Below are positions 55,105 to 63,332 of a stretch of DNA of 64,000 nucleotides, piece after piece. The translations under genes were made by a program, and so were the position numbers. The notes below the pieces were generated by a model that worked only from the letters and a program-made list of their open reading frames with translations, made no database searches and was not told the origin of the DNA. Origin of the DNA: an uncultured Lactobacillus sp. Its GTDB lineage: Bacteria > Bacillota > Bacilli > Lactobacillales > Lactobacillaceae. Location of the stretch: assembly GCA_910587695.1 (NCBI GenBank), contig CAJUNC010000007.1:36092-100091 (forward strand), written 5' to 3'. Numbering within the stretch: position 1 is the stretch's first letter; every line of letters begins with the position of its first letter.

Positions 55105-55271
55105 AATTGTTCATCCTATTTTGTATAACTAAAAAGAAATATAGCTTTTCCTTTCCTAATTTTATTCATATCAATAATAGTATGAAATGTTTTCCTTCAA
55201 TTAGTGGTAACACTCTAATATCCACTCCATATTTTACCTTCCTTATGAATATTAATTTGCAATGTTATACA

Positions 55272-56021
55272 CTATTCCAAATTTTTAATATCTCCTTTAC
55301 CTACAACAGTCAACTTAAGAAATAATTCTTCAATATTTTTCTCTCGATACTTATCTAACAAACTATCAATAGTACCTTCATCTTTTATTACACCAGAATC
55401 AATGATAACTATCCTATCAGCTAAACATTCGATCTCATTCATATAATGGGATGTAATAACTATTGAAACACCTTGCTTTTTTAACATTTTTAATTTGTTC
55501 CAAATAATATTACGTGATTGAATATCCAAACCTACAGTCGGTTCATCTAATATGATTATCTCGGGATCATTTAACAAAGCTCTGGCAAGAACAACACGTC
55601 TTCTCATCCCCCCTGATAGTTCACCGATCATTTTATTTGCATATTCTGCTAATTGAACAAATTCTAGCAGCTTTTTAGCTCGAGATTTAAGTTCCTTTAG
55701 TCTGATTCCATAACAGATACCATGTGCGATCAAATTTTCAAAGACAGTCAGAGTCGTATCTAACATATCTTCTTGAGCTACGATCCCTAATCTTTTTTTC
55801 CCTTTATCAGATAATGACGAAATATTTTTTCCTAAGATATACACGTTACCACTTGTTATTTTATTTGCCGAGTAGATCATCTTCAATGTGGTAGTTTTAC
55901 CAGCTCCATTGATACCTAAAATACCTAAGCATTCACCTGACGATACTGAAAAACTTATATCTTTAACAGCATTATAGCTTCCATATTTTTTAGCTAGATT
56001 ATCTACTCTCAGTGTTTCCAA
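55272..56021 (-). CDS. ABC transporter ATP-binding protein, NodI/DrrA-like
   Basis: ATPase partner of the ABC-2 permease, about 249 residues. Walker A GINGAGKTTTLKMI, Q-loop IVAQEDMLDTTLTVFENL, signature LSGGMRRRVVLARALL, Walker B IIILDEPTVGLDIQ and H-loop ITSHYMNEIECLADR, the pattern of drug and NodI-type exporters. The start is uncertain: TTG at 56021 has AAAGGAA before it, while the frame is open to 56090. An overlapping upstream frame with a zinc-ribbon motif ends at 55999. Base composition is more AT-rich than the surrounding genes. Confidence 0.88.
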   Translation of the reverse strand: METLRVDNLAKKYGSYNAVKDISFSVSSGECLGILGINGAGKTTTLKMIYSANKITSGNVYILGKNISSLSDKGKKRLGIVAQEDMLDTTLTVFENLIAHGICYGIRLKELKSRAKKLLEFVQLAEYANKMIGELSGGMRRRVVLARALLNDPEIIILDEPTVGLDIQSRNIIWNKLKMLKKQGVSIVITSHYMNEIECLADRIVIIDSGVIKDEGTIDSLLDKYREKNIEELFLKLTVVGKGDIKNLE

Positions 56022-56150
56022 TATTTTTAAATTCCTTTCCACAAACTGGACAATTTTCATACTTGTGCAATTTTGTAAACTTCTGCTCAAAAGTTAAGAA
56101 GTCAATACTAAATGCCTTATCGTATGTCAGAAGTCTATCGACTGATCGGT
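55999..56150 (-). pseudogene. Possible remnant encoding a zinc-ribbon C-terminus
   Basis: On the minus strand a frame open from about 56214 ends with TAA at 55999. It includes IYRSVDRLLTYDKAF, then KYENCPVCGKEFKNI, a CxxC zinc-ribbon-like motif, and overlaps the start of the ATPase gene. No ATG or ribosome binding site is found, and its 5' part coincides with the promoter region of the divergent regulator. It looks like the end of a truncated gene, or an unusual start. Confidence 0.3.
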
Positions 56151-56247
56151 AAATCTTAAATAGTCGTTTTCTTTTACTGTGTGATAGTATTATATTATGA
56201 TAATTGATAGAAATTCATCGATATATGAAATTTTAAGGAGGGATCTT

Positions 56248-56952
56248 ATGAATTCACCTGATGTTACAACTATCTTGCGCCTTTTATCTGATAGATCTAG
56301 GATCACTATTTTAGATATTTTAATGGACGGTCGTGCCTATACAGTAAATGAAATAACAGCTTTTACTAGGTTAAAACAACATACTGTTAGCTATCATCTA
56401 AAATTGCTAACAAAAGCACAACTGACCTCTGTCAAGCAATATGGTAAGTTTAGATATTACTCTATTTCAGATACCATAACACCTGAGTTATTTGAATTTT
56501 TAAGTAACTATTCCCCCGTTGAACCTACCAAAAGTTATAAGCAACATTTTGCTAAAAAAGAATTAAAGCAGGCTAGAACTTGTTACGATCACGTAGCTGG
56601 AGAACTAGGAGTTAAGATCAAAGATTTCCTTATTTCCGAGAATATTATCATCGCATCTGATGATAACAACGAAAATTATCGTGTAACTCCTTCAGGTAAA
56701 ATATTTTTCGAACAAGAACTCAAGATCGACATTGAAAATTTAAAAAAGAAGAAACGCAAATTCTGTATTGATTGTTTAGATTGGAGCGAACGGAAAAACC
56801 ATCTTGCTGGTGCATTAGCTAAAGCAATCCTTGATTTTCTGCTTAATAACGACTACGTAACACGCAATACTGGATCAAGAGCACTTAAAATTACTGATAA
56901 AGGAAAAAAATTTTTGGAAGATAATTGGCATATTACCCTTACTGAAAATTAG
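56248..56952 (+). CDS. ArsR-like winged-helix regulator
   Basis: A 234-residue regulator. The N-terminal winged helix (about 5-75) contains LRLLSDRSRITILDILMDG and LKQHTVSYHLKLLTKAQL, as in ArsR-type proteins. The C-terminal domain has CIDCLDWSERKNHLAGALAK, a cysteine- and histidine-containing motif found in a subgroup of ArsR regulators. ATG at 56248 follows AAGGAGG; an ATG at 56197 is too far upstream. Divergent from the ABC-2 exporter genes, which it most likely controls. Same AT-rich composition. Confidence 0.85.
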   Translation: MNSPDVTTILRLLSDRSRITILDILMDGRAYTVNEITAFTRLKQHTVSYHLKLLTKAQLTSVKQYGKFRYYSISDTITPELFEFLSNYSPVEPTKSYKQHFAKKELKQARTCYDHVAGELGVKIKDFLISENIIIASDDNNENYRVTPSGKIFFEQELKIDIENLKKKKRKFCIDCLDWSERKNHLAGALAKAILDFLLNNDYVTRNTGSRALKITDKGKKFLEDNWHITLTEN

Positions 56953-56956
56953 TCAT

Positions 56957-57056
56957 TGACTTCGATCTATCTCAATGATCCCGACGGTAATCTGATCGAG
57001 ATCTCCGAATACTAACTAAAAACCACTACTTCCTGGTTGGGAAATAGTGGTTTTTT
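56957..57056 (+). repeat. 100-bp direct repeat, copy 2 (VOC gene fragment plus terminator)
   Basis: Repeats 54197-54296 with two mismatches. It includes the last ~20 codons of the VOC gene, ending in TAA at 57013-57015 without a start of its own, and the terminator hairpin (57018-57057). It begins 4 bases after the ArsR-like gene and leads directly into the bacteriocin promoter region. Confidence 0.95.
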
Positions 57057-57535
57057 TAGCTATATAAATTATATTTTACAAAACGATAAATTTAACGTTA
57101 TATATTGGTTACAATCAACTTTTTTAGATCTAGCTTGCTATAATTTGGATACGCTGATAGATAACTATTGGCACACAAACTTATAGGGGGGATCTACTAT
57201 GAAAGGATCATTCAAATCATTACTCTTTGTTGCAACTGTCTTTTGTTTGTTGTTTTTGACCGATTTTTCCGTTCATGCTGCTAGTGTCACTGTTCCCGAC
57301 TCACTTAATTCTGGTGAAGTACAACTAGATGATCACGATCAGGTCGTTTTTGCCTCATCTATGGCGTTAGTTGAACCAAATGAACCAACACCCCAGAACT
57401 TGACCGATAAACAAGCACTCTTTGCTCGTCTCTCAAATGCTAATTTCACCGCAGTCAATATGCCAAATAGTCGTTGGGTCTATTATTCAGATCACCATAA
57501 CTACTTTAACGGCTATAAGTGGGGACATTCTAATT
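57018..57535 (+). repeat. Duplicated segment, copy 1: terminator, promoter and first part of bacteriocin 1
   Basis: Nearly identical to 59821-60337, with a one-base length difference before the start codon. Identity stops abruptly inside the bacteriocin core, near codon 112. Confidence 0.9.
57136..57144 (+). promoter_or_regulatory. Extended -10 promoter of bacteriocin 1
   Basis: TTGCTATAAT with the -10 TATAAT at 57139-57144 and a TG one base upstream. No consensus -35 is found. About 50 bases before the start; an identical element precedes bacteriocin 2 (59942-59947). Confidence 0.55.
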
Positions 57536-57681
57536 ATTTTCATCGCTTCGCCCGACATACTGCGACTGCTAAAGTTGGTAATAATTTTAAATTAGTACCT
57601 GCCTTAGAAAATAGTTGGGCATTTGCGACTGCCAAAGGATACGGCACGTTCAAAGCGTACTATAATTACACCAGACCTTGA
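57199..57681 (+). CDS. Lactococcin 972-type bacteriocin precursor 1
   Basis: Secreted bacteriocin precursor of 160 residues. A Sec signal peptide (about 1-28, hydrophobic core LLFVATVFCLLFL, probable cleavage at VHA-A) is followed by an acidic linker (about 29-91) and a C-terminal core of about 68 residues starting near RWVYYSDHH. The core has the lactococcin 972 pattern: aromatic and glycine-rich, YKWGHSNYF, RHTATAKVG, a Trp-Ala segment and an end FKAYYNY. Lactococcin 972 blocks cell-wall synthesis at lipid II; the same target here is inferred. The linker between signal and core is unusually long. The ribosome binding site is GGGGGGAT. A terminator-like hairpin follows. Confidence 0.85.
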   Translation: MKGSFKSLLFVATVFCLLFLTDFSVHAASVTVPDSLNSGEVQLDDHDQVVFASSMALVEPNEPTPQNLTDKQALFARLSNANFTAVNMPNSRWVYYSDHHNYFNGYKWGHSNYFHRFARHTATAKVGNNFKLVPALENSWAFATAKGYGTFKAYYNYTRP

Positions 57682-57694
57682 TAGCAATGTTTTT

Positions 57695-57719
57695 AAGAGT
57701 GGCTCGCCACTCTTTTTTA
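57695..57719 (+). terminator. Hairpin between bacteriocin 1 and its membrane protein gene
   Basis: AAGAGTGGC and GCCACTCTT form a perfect 9-bp stem with a 2-base loop and a T run. It would keep expression of the membrane gene below that of the bacteriocin. The second unit has no such hairpin. Confidence 0.8.
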
Positions 57720-57732
57720 TCGGAGGTAATCT

Positions 57733-59808
57733 ATGAAAACTAAAAATTTATTTCTGAGCGTTATTTGTTTACTTAGTTTTATCTTAAGTAGCATCACAGC
57801 ATATTCCAGTAATTATCATTCTGAAGCCAAGCTAGCACTACATCAGATCGATACTTCTGAACACTTCATCGCTTTTAAGCTTCCTTTAGTGGCTCACACT
57901 AAAAAACAATTTCACCAACTTATGACCATCCTAGATGGATGTGCTCAAAAGTTTGGACTAAATTATATGGAAAAAAATGTTTATCTTGGTTATCCATTAG
58001 AAGATGGTAGATTAAACTACGCTAAAAGTATTTCTGAACAAAACTTTTATGTCAATAATTTACATAAAACTAGTTTCTTAGGTAATTTTGACGCCTTAGG
58101 GTCTGATAACTTTGAATATACATATACTTATCCGTTACTAAAAGGTTATAAAGTTACTATTCGGCCACTTAGCTCGGCTTTTAAAGATAGAAGGAATTTT
58201 GAGGGGGTCTTTTTTCTAGAAACACTTGATCTAAACAAATATAACTCCTTTATTACTTTATTGAATCAACGCTTGAATCAAAGTTTTATGACACATTATA
58301 GGACAAGAGATTACCAGATCACTCGTTCAACTGAATTATTATTGCCGTTCTTAGATGATGAGTTTGATTTTTCACCACTTATCAACTCTCTGAATGCCTT
58401 TATCTTGCTCGCAGTTTTGATCTACTTACTACTAGAATGGCAATCTCTTCGCCTTTACAAATTAAATGGTTGGTCTCTTTGGCGTAGTTTTTTGTCACTT
58501 ACTTTAAAGCCATTAATTGCAACATCATTTGCCTTTATTTACGATTTTTGGATGCTTTACAGGCATTTAGAGCTAACAGAATTATTAAATCGACAAGGCT
58601 TTATCTTCTTTGCAATTTTGGGAACAAGTTTTCTAATGGTCTGCTTGATGTATTTAGTGAGCTTAGATGCTACTAGAGAACGCTACTTTTCACTTTCGCT
58701 TTTTTGCTTGCTTAGTGGAATAAAAGTGTTTTTCTTACTCACTTTGATCACCTTTTTTGCTCCACTAGGCTCTCTAATAACAGATAACTATGGTCATAAA
58801 GAGCCTGAGTTAAAGAAATATGCTGAGTTTTTTCCGTATATGATCGGGGGAAATGTAGTCGATGCTCGCAATAATTTCACTGATCTAAAAGATGTCTACC
58901 AAATAGCCAACAGTAAAGGCGCACTTTTGTTAAATGATAGTGGCTCTAGCTATAAGCAACCAACTACAGTTGACCGTGAATTTACCAGCGTTATTATCAA
59001 CACTAATTACTTGAGGCGCTATCCTTTAAGAGATATTCATAACCAAAAGATCATTCCTGATCCAGCATCCAAAAAATTAGTTTTGGTTTTCCCTGATACA
59101 TTCAAAAATTTAGTCACTAAACGGCTCAAATATGAGAAAAGAAACGAGCCGATCGCGCAAAAATATGGTATCCAAGTTTTTTACTCAAAACCTCGATTCA
59201 ACCGAAACTTCAAAAACATCGTAACTGGTAAAAATATGGCAAATGAGATCGTTATGATCATTACTCCTGGAAATATCGATCATGGTCTTACGCAATATCA
59301 CCTCAATATCCTATCTGGTTTTGCCAATGATAGCTTGCTCTTACCACTTAAAAAAACTTCTTTAGAAAAACTATCTGAGCAATGGAAACCTATCTTAAAA
59401 AAATATAATTTAAGTGACAATGTTGCCCAGATGATCCGTTATGATCACGGTGAGCTTGAAGAGCTACGTCAAGGATTTGGTGATCTTTTGACCCATCTTT
59501 ACGAACAATTTTTACTCTTATTGCTCGTACTTGCGCTTAGTTTTTATTCCTTGCTCAGCTTTTTTAAGAAAAACCTCACTCAGATCGAGCTAAAAAATGT
59601 GTTTGGTTATTCACGCTTGCGAAATTACTATCCTTACTTAGTAATACTTGTATTCCAATACATTGTAATGCTGGCTTTTTATCCAGATCAAGATATTCCA
59701 AAAGAAGTGTATCTTGTCGTTGTTAGTTTGTTTTTTGTTCTTGAACTCATCATCTTGGATCTCTTTATCAGTTACTTAGAAAGTGAGGCTAATAAATCAT
59801 CTATATAA
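57733..59808 (+). CDS. Lactococcin 972-family membrane (immunity/export) protein 1
   Basis: Large membrane protein, 691 residues, of the bacteriocin-associated multi-span family found beside lactococcin 972-type genes. One N-terminal span (about 8-27), a large outside domain (about 28-210), four central spans (about 215-345), a second outside domain and three C-terminal spans (about 593-690), a topology like FtsX/MacB-type permeases. It contains ALHQIDTSEHFIAFKLPL, NFEGVFFLETLDLNKY and SLEKLSEQWKPILKKYNLSD. It is thought to act in immunity or with the ATPase in export; here it probably pairs with bacteriocin 1. GGAGGT ribosome binding site. Confidence 0.85.
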   Translation: MKTKNLFLSVICLLSFILSSITAYSSNYHSEAKLALHQIDTSEHFIAFKLPLVAHTKKQFHQLMTILDGCAQKFGLNYMEKNVYLGYPLEDGRLNYAKSISEQNFYVNNLHKTSFLGNFDALGSDNFEYTYTYPLLKGYKVTIRPLSSAFKDRRNFEGVFFLETLDLNKYNSFITLLNQRLNQSFMTHYRTRDYQITRSTELLLPFLDDEFDFSPLINSLNAFILLAVLIYLLLEWQSLRLYKLNGWSLWRSFLSLTLKPLIATSFAFIYDFWMLYRHLELTELLNRQGFIFFAILGTSFLMVCLMYLVSLDATRERYFSLSLFCLLSGIKVFFLLTLITFFAPLGSLITDNYGHKEPELKKYAEFFPYMIGGNVVDARNNFTDLKDVYQIANSKGALLLNDSGSSYKQPTTVDREFTSVIINTNYLRRYPLRDIHNQKIIPDPASKKLVLVFPDTFKNLVTKRLKYEKRNEPIAQKYGIQVFYSKPRFNRNFKNIVTGKNMANEIVMIITPGNIDHGLTQYHLNILSGFANDSLLLPLKKTSLEKLSEQWKPILKKYNLSDNVAQMIRYDHGELEELRQGFGDLLTHLYEQFLLLLLVLALSFYSLLSFFKKNLTQIELKNVFGYSRLRNYYPYLVILVFQYIVMLAFYPDQDIPKEVYLVVVSLFFVLELIILDLFISYLESEANKSSI

Positions 59809-59820
59809 CGTAAACCGCTT

Positions 59821-59860
59821 AAAAACCACCGTTTTCTATCTAGGAAATGGTGGTTTTTTT
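59821..59860 (+). terminator. Terminator after membrane protein 1
   Basis: AAAAACCACC..TTTC pairs with GAAA.GGTGGTTTTTTT. It is a diverged copy of the VOC terminator, showing that the duplicated unit began at that hairpin. Confidence 0.8.
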
Positions 59861-59937
59861 ATCTATATAAATTATATTTTACAAAACAATAACTTTAATG
59901 TTATATATAGGTTACAATCAACTTTTTTAGATCTAGC

Positions 59938-59947
59938 TTGCTATAAT
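59938..59947 (+). promoter_or_regulatory. Extended -10 promoter of bacteriocin 2
   Basis: TTGCTATAAT identical to that of unit 1, about 55 bases before the ATG at 60001. Confidence 0.55.
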
Positions 59948-60000
59948 TTGGATACGCTAATAGATCACTATTGGCGCACAAACTTATAGGGGGCTCTACT

Positions 60001-60483
60001 ATGAAAGGATCATTCAAATCATTACTCTTTGTTGTAACTGTCTTTTGTTTGTTGTTTTTGACCGATTTTTCCGTTCATGCTGCTAGTGTCACTGTTCCCG
60101 ACTCACTTAATTCTGGTGAAGTACAACTAGATGATCACGATCAGGTCGTTTTTGCCTCATCTATGGCGTTAGTTGAACCAAATGAACCAACACCCCAGAA
60201 CTTGACCGATAAACAAGCACTCTTTGCTCGTCTCTCAAATGCTAATTTCACCGCAGTCAATATGCCAAATAGTCGTTGGGTCTATTATTCAGATCACCAC
60301 AACTACTTTAATAACTATAAGTGGGGACATTCCAATTACTTTAATAGTGTAGTTAGACATTCTGCCACTGCTATTGTTGGAAAATCCCAAGATAAAGTAG
60401 TTAAACTTAAAAATGAGTGGGCTCTTACAACTGCTAAAGGATACGGTACATTTAAGGCATATTATAATAATCTGCTTAATTGA
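60001..60483 (+). CDS. Lactococcin 972-type bacteriocin precursor 2
   Basis: Paralogue of bacteriocin 1, again 160 residues. The first 104 residues differ at one position only (Val for Ala at 12); the core then diverges (NNYKWGHSNYFNSVVRHSA, IVGKSQDKVVKLKNEWALT) before a shared TAKGYGTFKAYYN and a different last few residues. The active spectrum or immunity specificity may therefore differ. The ATG at 60001 follows GGGGGC; a TTG-type longer frame from 59971 is rejected since the signal peptide starts here. No terminator follows, so the membrane gene is read through directly. Confidence 0.85.
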   Translation: MKGSFKSLLFVVTVFCLLFLTDFSVHAASVTVPDSLNSGEVQLDDHDQVVFASSMALVEPNEPTPQNLTDKQALFARLSNANFTAVNMPNSRWVYYSDHHNYFNNYKWGHSNYFNSVVRHSATAIVGKSQDKVVKLKNEWALTTAKGYGTFKAYYNNLLN

Positions 60484-60530
60484 TAACAAAAAGTAGATTG
60501 GTTAACACTTGTTCTATAAGGAATTTTAAG

Positions 60531-62618
60531 ATGAAGAATAAAAAATTATTTTTATTAATTATTTTTATATTTTGCTTGATCCTTAGTTCTCTTGGAGCAT
60601 ATTTTACCAACTATCAAGCTCAGGCTACTCTAGCATTACAACAAATCGATACATCGCATCGGTTTATTCCGTTTAAGCTTCCATTCACTGCGCATGATAA
60701 AAAACAATTCCAACAGATCATCACTAGCCTAAACGAAAGTGCAAAAGAGACCAACTTAAACTACATGGAAAAGCATTATTATGAGGGCTACCCAATTAAA
60801 GATGGAAAGCCTGATTATAATAGATCACTGCAAGAACAAAACTTCTATGTCTACAAGTTAGATCAAACACACTTTTTAGGAAATTTTAGTGCCTTAGGAT
60901 CTAATAATCAAAAATATAGTTATACCTATCCTTTACTTAGTGGCTATCAAGTAACGATCCAGCCGATCGAACAAGCACTACGCTCAAGCAAAAATTTTGA
61001 AGGTGTCTTTTTTCTTGAAACACTCGAGCAAGAAAAATACTTACACTTCATCAAACTACTTGATAAAAAACTAAGTCAGCGCTTCAAAACGCATTACGCA
61101 TTAAGCGACTATCAAGTGACACAAACAACACAATTGCTTTTACCTTCATTTGAAGTTGATCCTAATTTAAAAATGATCATTAATTATCTGATCGTCTTCA
61201 TCGTCGTTTCACTGTTAGTCTATGTATTGCTTGAATGGCCAAAACTTCGCTTATATAAGCTCAATGGTCATTCTTTTACCCGTAGTTTCTTAGCAATTGC
61301 TGCCAAGCCCTTGTGCGCGATCTTACTTGCCTTTAGTTATGATCTTTGGTTGGTATTTCAAGGGCTAGATCTATCAGAACTACTGTCACAACAACTTTTA
61401 GTTTTTGGTCTTGCTTTTAGTGGAGCCTATCTATTGATGCTAGGAATGTATCGCATAAGTTTAAATGAGCTCAAAGAACGCTATTTTTCCAGCATACTTT
61501 TTTTATTACTAGGTGGAGCAAAGTTACTTTTACTCGTAACACTGATAAACTCACTTGCTCCAGTTGGTAATATAATCGTTGATAGTTACGAGCTTTTAAA
61601 GCAAGATACAAACCCTAAACTAAAAGATTATGCAGAAATTTTTCCAAGTGTGATCGGTAGCGATGCTATCAATAGTTTCGATAACTACGAAGATCTAAAA
61701 AACATTTACAAACTAGCGGATAAGCAAGGTGCTTTATTATTTGATGATACTGGTTCTAGTTATGTCCAACCAGCTGACGTACCACGTGAACTCACTGATA
61801 TCAGCATAAACGTCAATTACTTAAAAGTTTATCCGTTATATGATGTGAATAACAAAAAAATTAAGCTTGATCTTAGAAGTAAGCAAACGATCTTAGTTTT
61901 TCCGATCACCAAGAAAAATTTAGTTGCTAAACGCCTGCAAAAAGAAAGAGAGATCTCTAAAATTTCACGAAAATACGGTGTTAAAGTCATATATTCTGAT
62001 CCTAAATACAATAAAGGTTTTAAAAATATCGTAACTGGAAAAAATATTGCTAATGAGATAATCCATGTCATTCCACTAGGAAATATCAGACCCAAGAATA
62101 ACGATCCTATTCTCAACCTTTTGTCTGGTTCTGAACACGATATGCTCTTATTCTCGCTCAAAGGCACTACTTTAGCTAAATTAAAACGACAATGGGATCC
62201 GATCTTGACCAAATATAATCTAAGTGATAATGCTCCCCAGTTTATTCGATATGATCATGGTGCTAGCGAGCGGTTAAAAATAGAACTGGGAAACATCTTT
62301 GCTTATTCATCTAGCCAAGGTCTCTTATTGCTGACGATCATTTCTCTTAGTTTTTATTGTTTGCTCAGTTTCTTTAACAAAAATATCTATAACATCGGTC
62401 TAAAAAATACATTAGGTTACTCGCGGTTTAGAAATTACTGGCCTTACTGGTGTTTTTTACTCTTTCAATATAGTCTTACACCTCTTTTTTATACTGATGT
62501 ATATATATCAAAGACGATCTATTTTACACTTGATGGCTTATTTTTTGTTCTTGAGCTTATCCTCTTAGATCTCTTTATCAGTTACTTAGAAAGCGAGGCT
62601 AAAAAAAATGTCAAATGA
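60531..62618 (+). CDS. Lactococcin 972-family membrane (immunity/export) protein 2
   Basis: A 695-residue paralogue of membrane protein 1 with the same topology: N-terminal span (about 6-25), outside domain, four central spans, second outside domain and three C-terminal spans. Shared pieces include ALQQIDTSHRFIPFKLPF, NFEGVFFLETLEQEKY and the closing LDLFISYLESEAKK, but overall it is clearly diverged, unlike the nearly identical bacteriocin leaders. It should be the partner of bacteriocin 2. ATG at 60531 after AAGGAA. It overlaps the ATPase gene by 11 bases, so the two are coupled. Confidence 0.85.
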   Translation: MKNKKLFLLIIFIFCLILSSLGAYFTNYQAQATLALQQIDTSHRFIPFKLPFTAHDKKQFQQIITSLNESAKETNLNYMEKHYYEGYPIKDGKPDYNRSLQEQNFYVYKLDQTHFLGNFSALGSNNQKYSYTYPLLSGYQVTIQPIEQALRSSKNFEGVFFLETLEQEKYLHFIKLLDKKLSQRFKTHYALSDYQVTQTTQLLLPSFEVDPNLKMIINYLIVFIVVSLLVYVLLEWPKLRLYKLNGHSFTRSFLAIAAKPLCAILLAFSYDLWLVFQGLDLSELLSQQLLVFGLAFSGAYLLMLGMYRISLNELKERYFSSILFLLLGGAKLLLLVTLINSLAPVGNIIVDSYELLKQDTNPKLKDYAEIFPSVIGSDAINSFDNYEDLKNIYKLADKQGALLFDDTGSSYVQPADVPRELTDISINVNYLKVYPLYDVNNKKIKLDLRSKQTILVFPITKKNLVAKRLQKEREISKISRKYGVKVIYSDPKYNKGFKNIVTGKNIANEIIHVIPLGNIRPKNNDPILNLLSGSEHDMLLFSLKGTTLAKLKRQWDPILTKYNLSDNAPQFIRYDHGASERLKIELGNIFAYSSSQGLLLLTIISLSFYCLLSFFNKNIYNIGLKNTLGYSRFRNYWPYWCFLLFQYSLTPLFYTDVYISKTIYFTLDGLFFVLELILLDLFISYLESEAKKNVK

Positions 62619-63249
62619 TCTCATCTGTGTAACGGATCTGACCAAAAAATTCAAAAAGAAGTGCGTTTTTTCAGATCTTTGTGTAAATTTTCCAAGAAAT
62701 CAGATCACTGTGATCTACGGTAAAAGTGGCTCAGGTAAATCAACACTCTTAAAGATCTTAGGTACGATCGAAAACTATCAAAGTGGTGGTGTCTATTTCA
62801 ACGGACAAAAACTGCCTAAAGTTGGACGCCATAAGGCTACTTTATATCGGCGTAAAAACATCAGTTTCATCTTTCAAGATTATGGTTTGATCAAAGAAGG
62901 CTCGATCAAAGCTAACTTAGAGCTTGGAGCTGCTTATAGCAAACTCAAACATCATGAAAAAATCAACAAGATGCAAGAAGTTTTGGCAGAAGTCGGCCTA
63001 AACTATCCCTTAAAGACTAAGGTTGCCGTCTTATCTGGTGGTGAACAACAACGGGTCGCTATCGCTCGAGCATTATTAAAACCTGGTGAACTCATCTTAG
63101 CCGATGAACCCACTGGCTCACTTGATATTGAAAATCGGACACTCATCTTTTCTTTGCTCCAAAAGCTAAAAAAACAAGGCAAAACGATCATTATGGTCAG
63201 CCATGATCCTTACTTTGAACAAGTCTGCGATCATGTTGTCAGACTTTAA
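62608..63249 (+). CDS. Bacteriocin ABC transporter ATP-binding protein, lactococcin 972 group
   Basis: MacB-type ATPase of 213 residues. Walker A GKSGSGKSTLLKIL, Q-loop FIFQDYGLIKEGSIKANLEL, signature LSGGEQQRVAIARALL, Walker B LILADEPTGSLDIE and H-loop VSHDPYFEQV. This size and place match the ATPase component of lactococcin 972-type loci. It is the only ATPase of the cluster, so it presumably serves both membrane proteins, as an exporter or an immunity pump. Confidence 0.9.
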   Translation: MSNDLICVTDLTKKFKKKCVFSDLCVNFPRNQITVIYGKSGSGKSTLLKILGTIENYQSGGVYFNGQKLPKVGRHKATLYRRKNISFIFQDYGLIKEGSIKANLELGAAYSKLKHHEKINKMQEVLAEVGLNYPLKTKVAVLSGGEQQRVAIARALLKPGELILADEPTGSLDIENRTLIFSLLQKLKKQGKTIIMVSHDPYFEQVCDHVVRL

Positions 63250-63257
63250 TACCTAAA

Positions 63258-63302
63258 TAAAAAGTCGTACAAACTGAACCATCACAGTTTGTACGACTTT
63301 TA
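63258..63302. terminator. Terminator at the end of the bacteriocin cluster
   Basis: AAAAGTCGTACAAACTG and its perfect complement form a 17-bp stem with an 8-base loop and T-rich ends on both strands. It closes the bacteriocin transcript and that of the convergent surface protein gene. Confidence 0.85.
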
Positions 63303-63332
63303 ACTATATTTAGTTATTATCTAAATTTTTGG

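Larger units (their letters stand above)
59821..60337 (+). repeat. Duplicated segment, copy 2: terminator, promoter and first part of bacteriocin 2
   Basis: Second copy of 57018-57535. Differences are concentrated in the terminator hairpin and a few promoter positions; the coding part is almost unchanged. Confidence 0.9.

Noticed and set aside
54297..56956. Insertion sequence or transposon
   Set aside because: No transposase or integrase gene and no terminal inverted repeats; the only sign of mobility is the 100-bp gene-end duplication.
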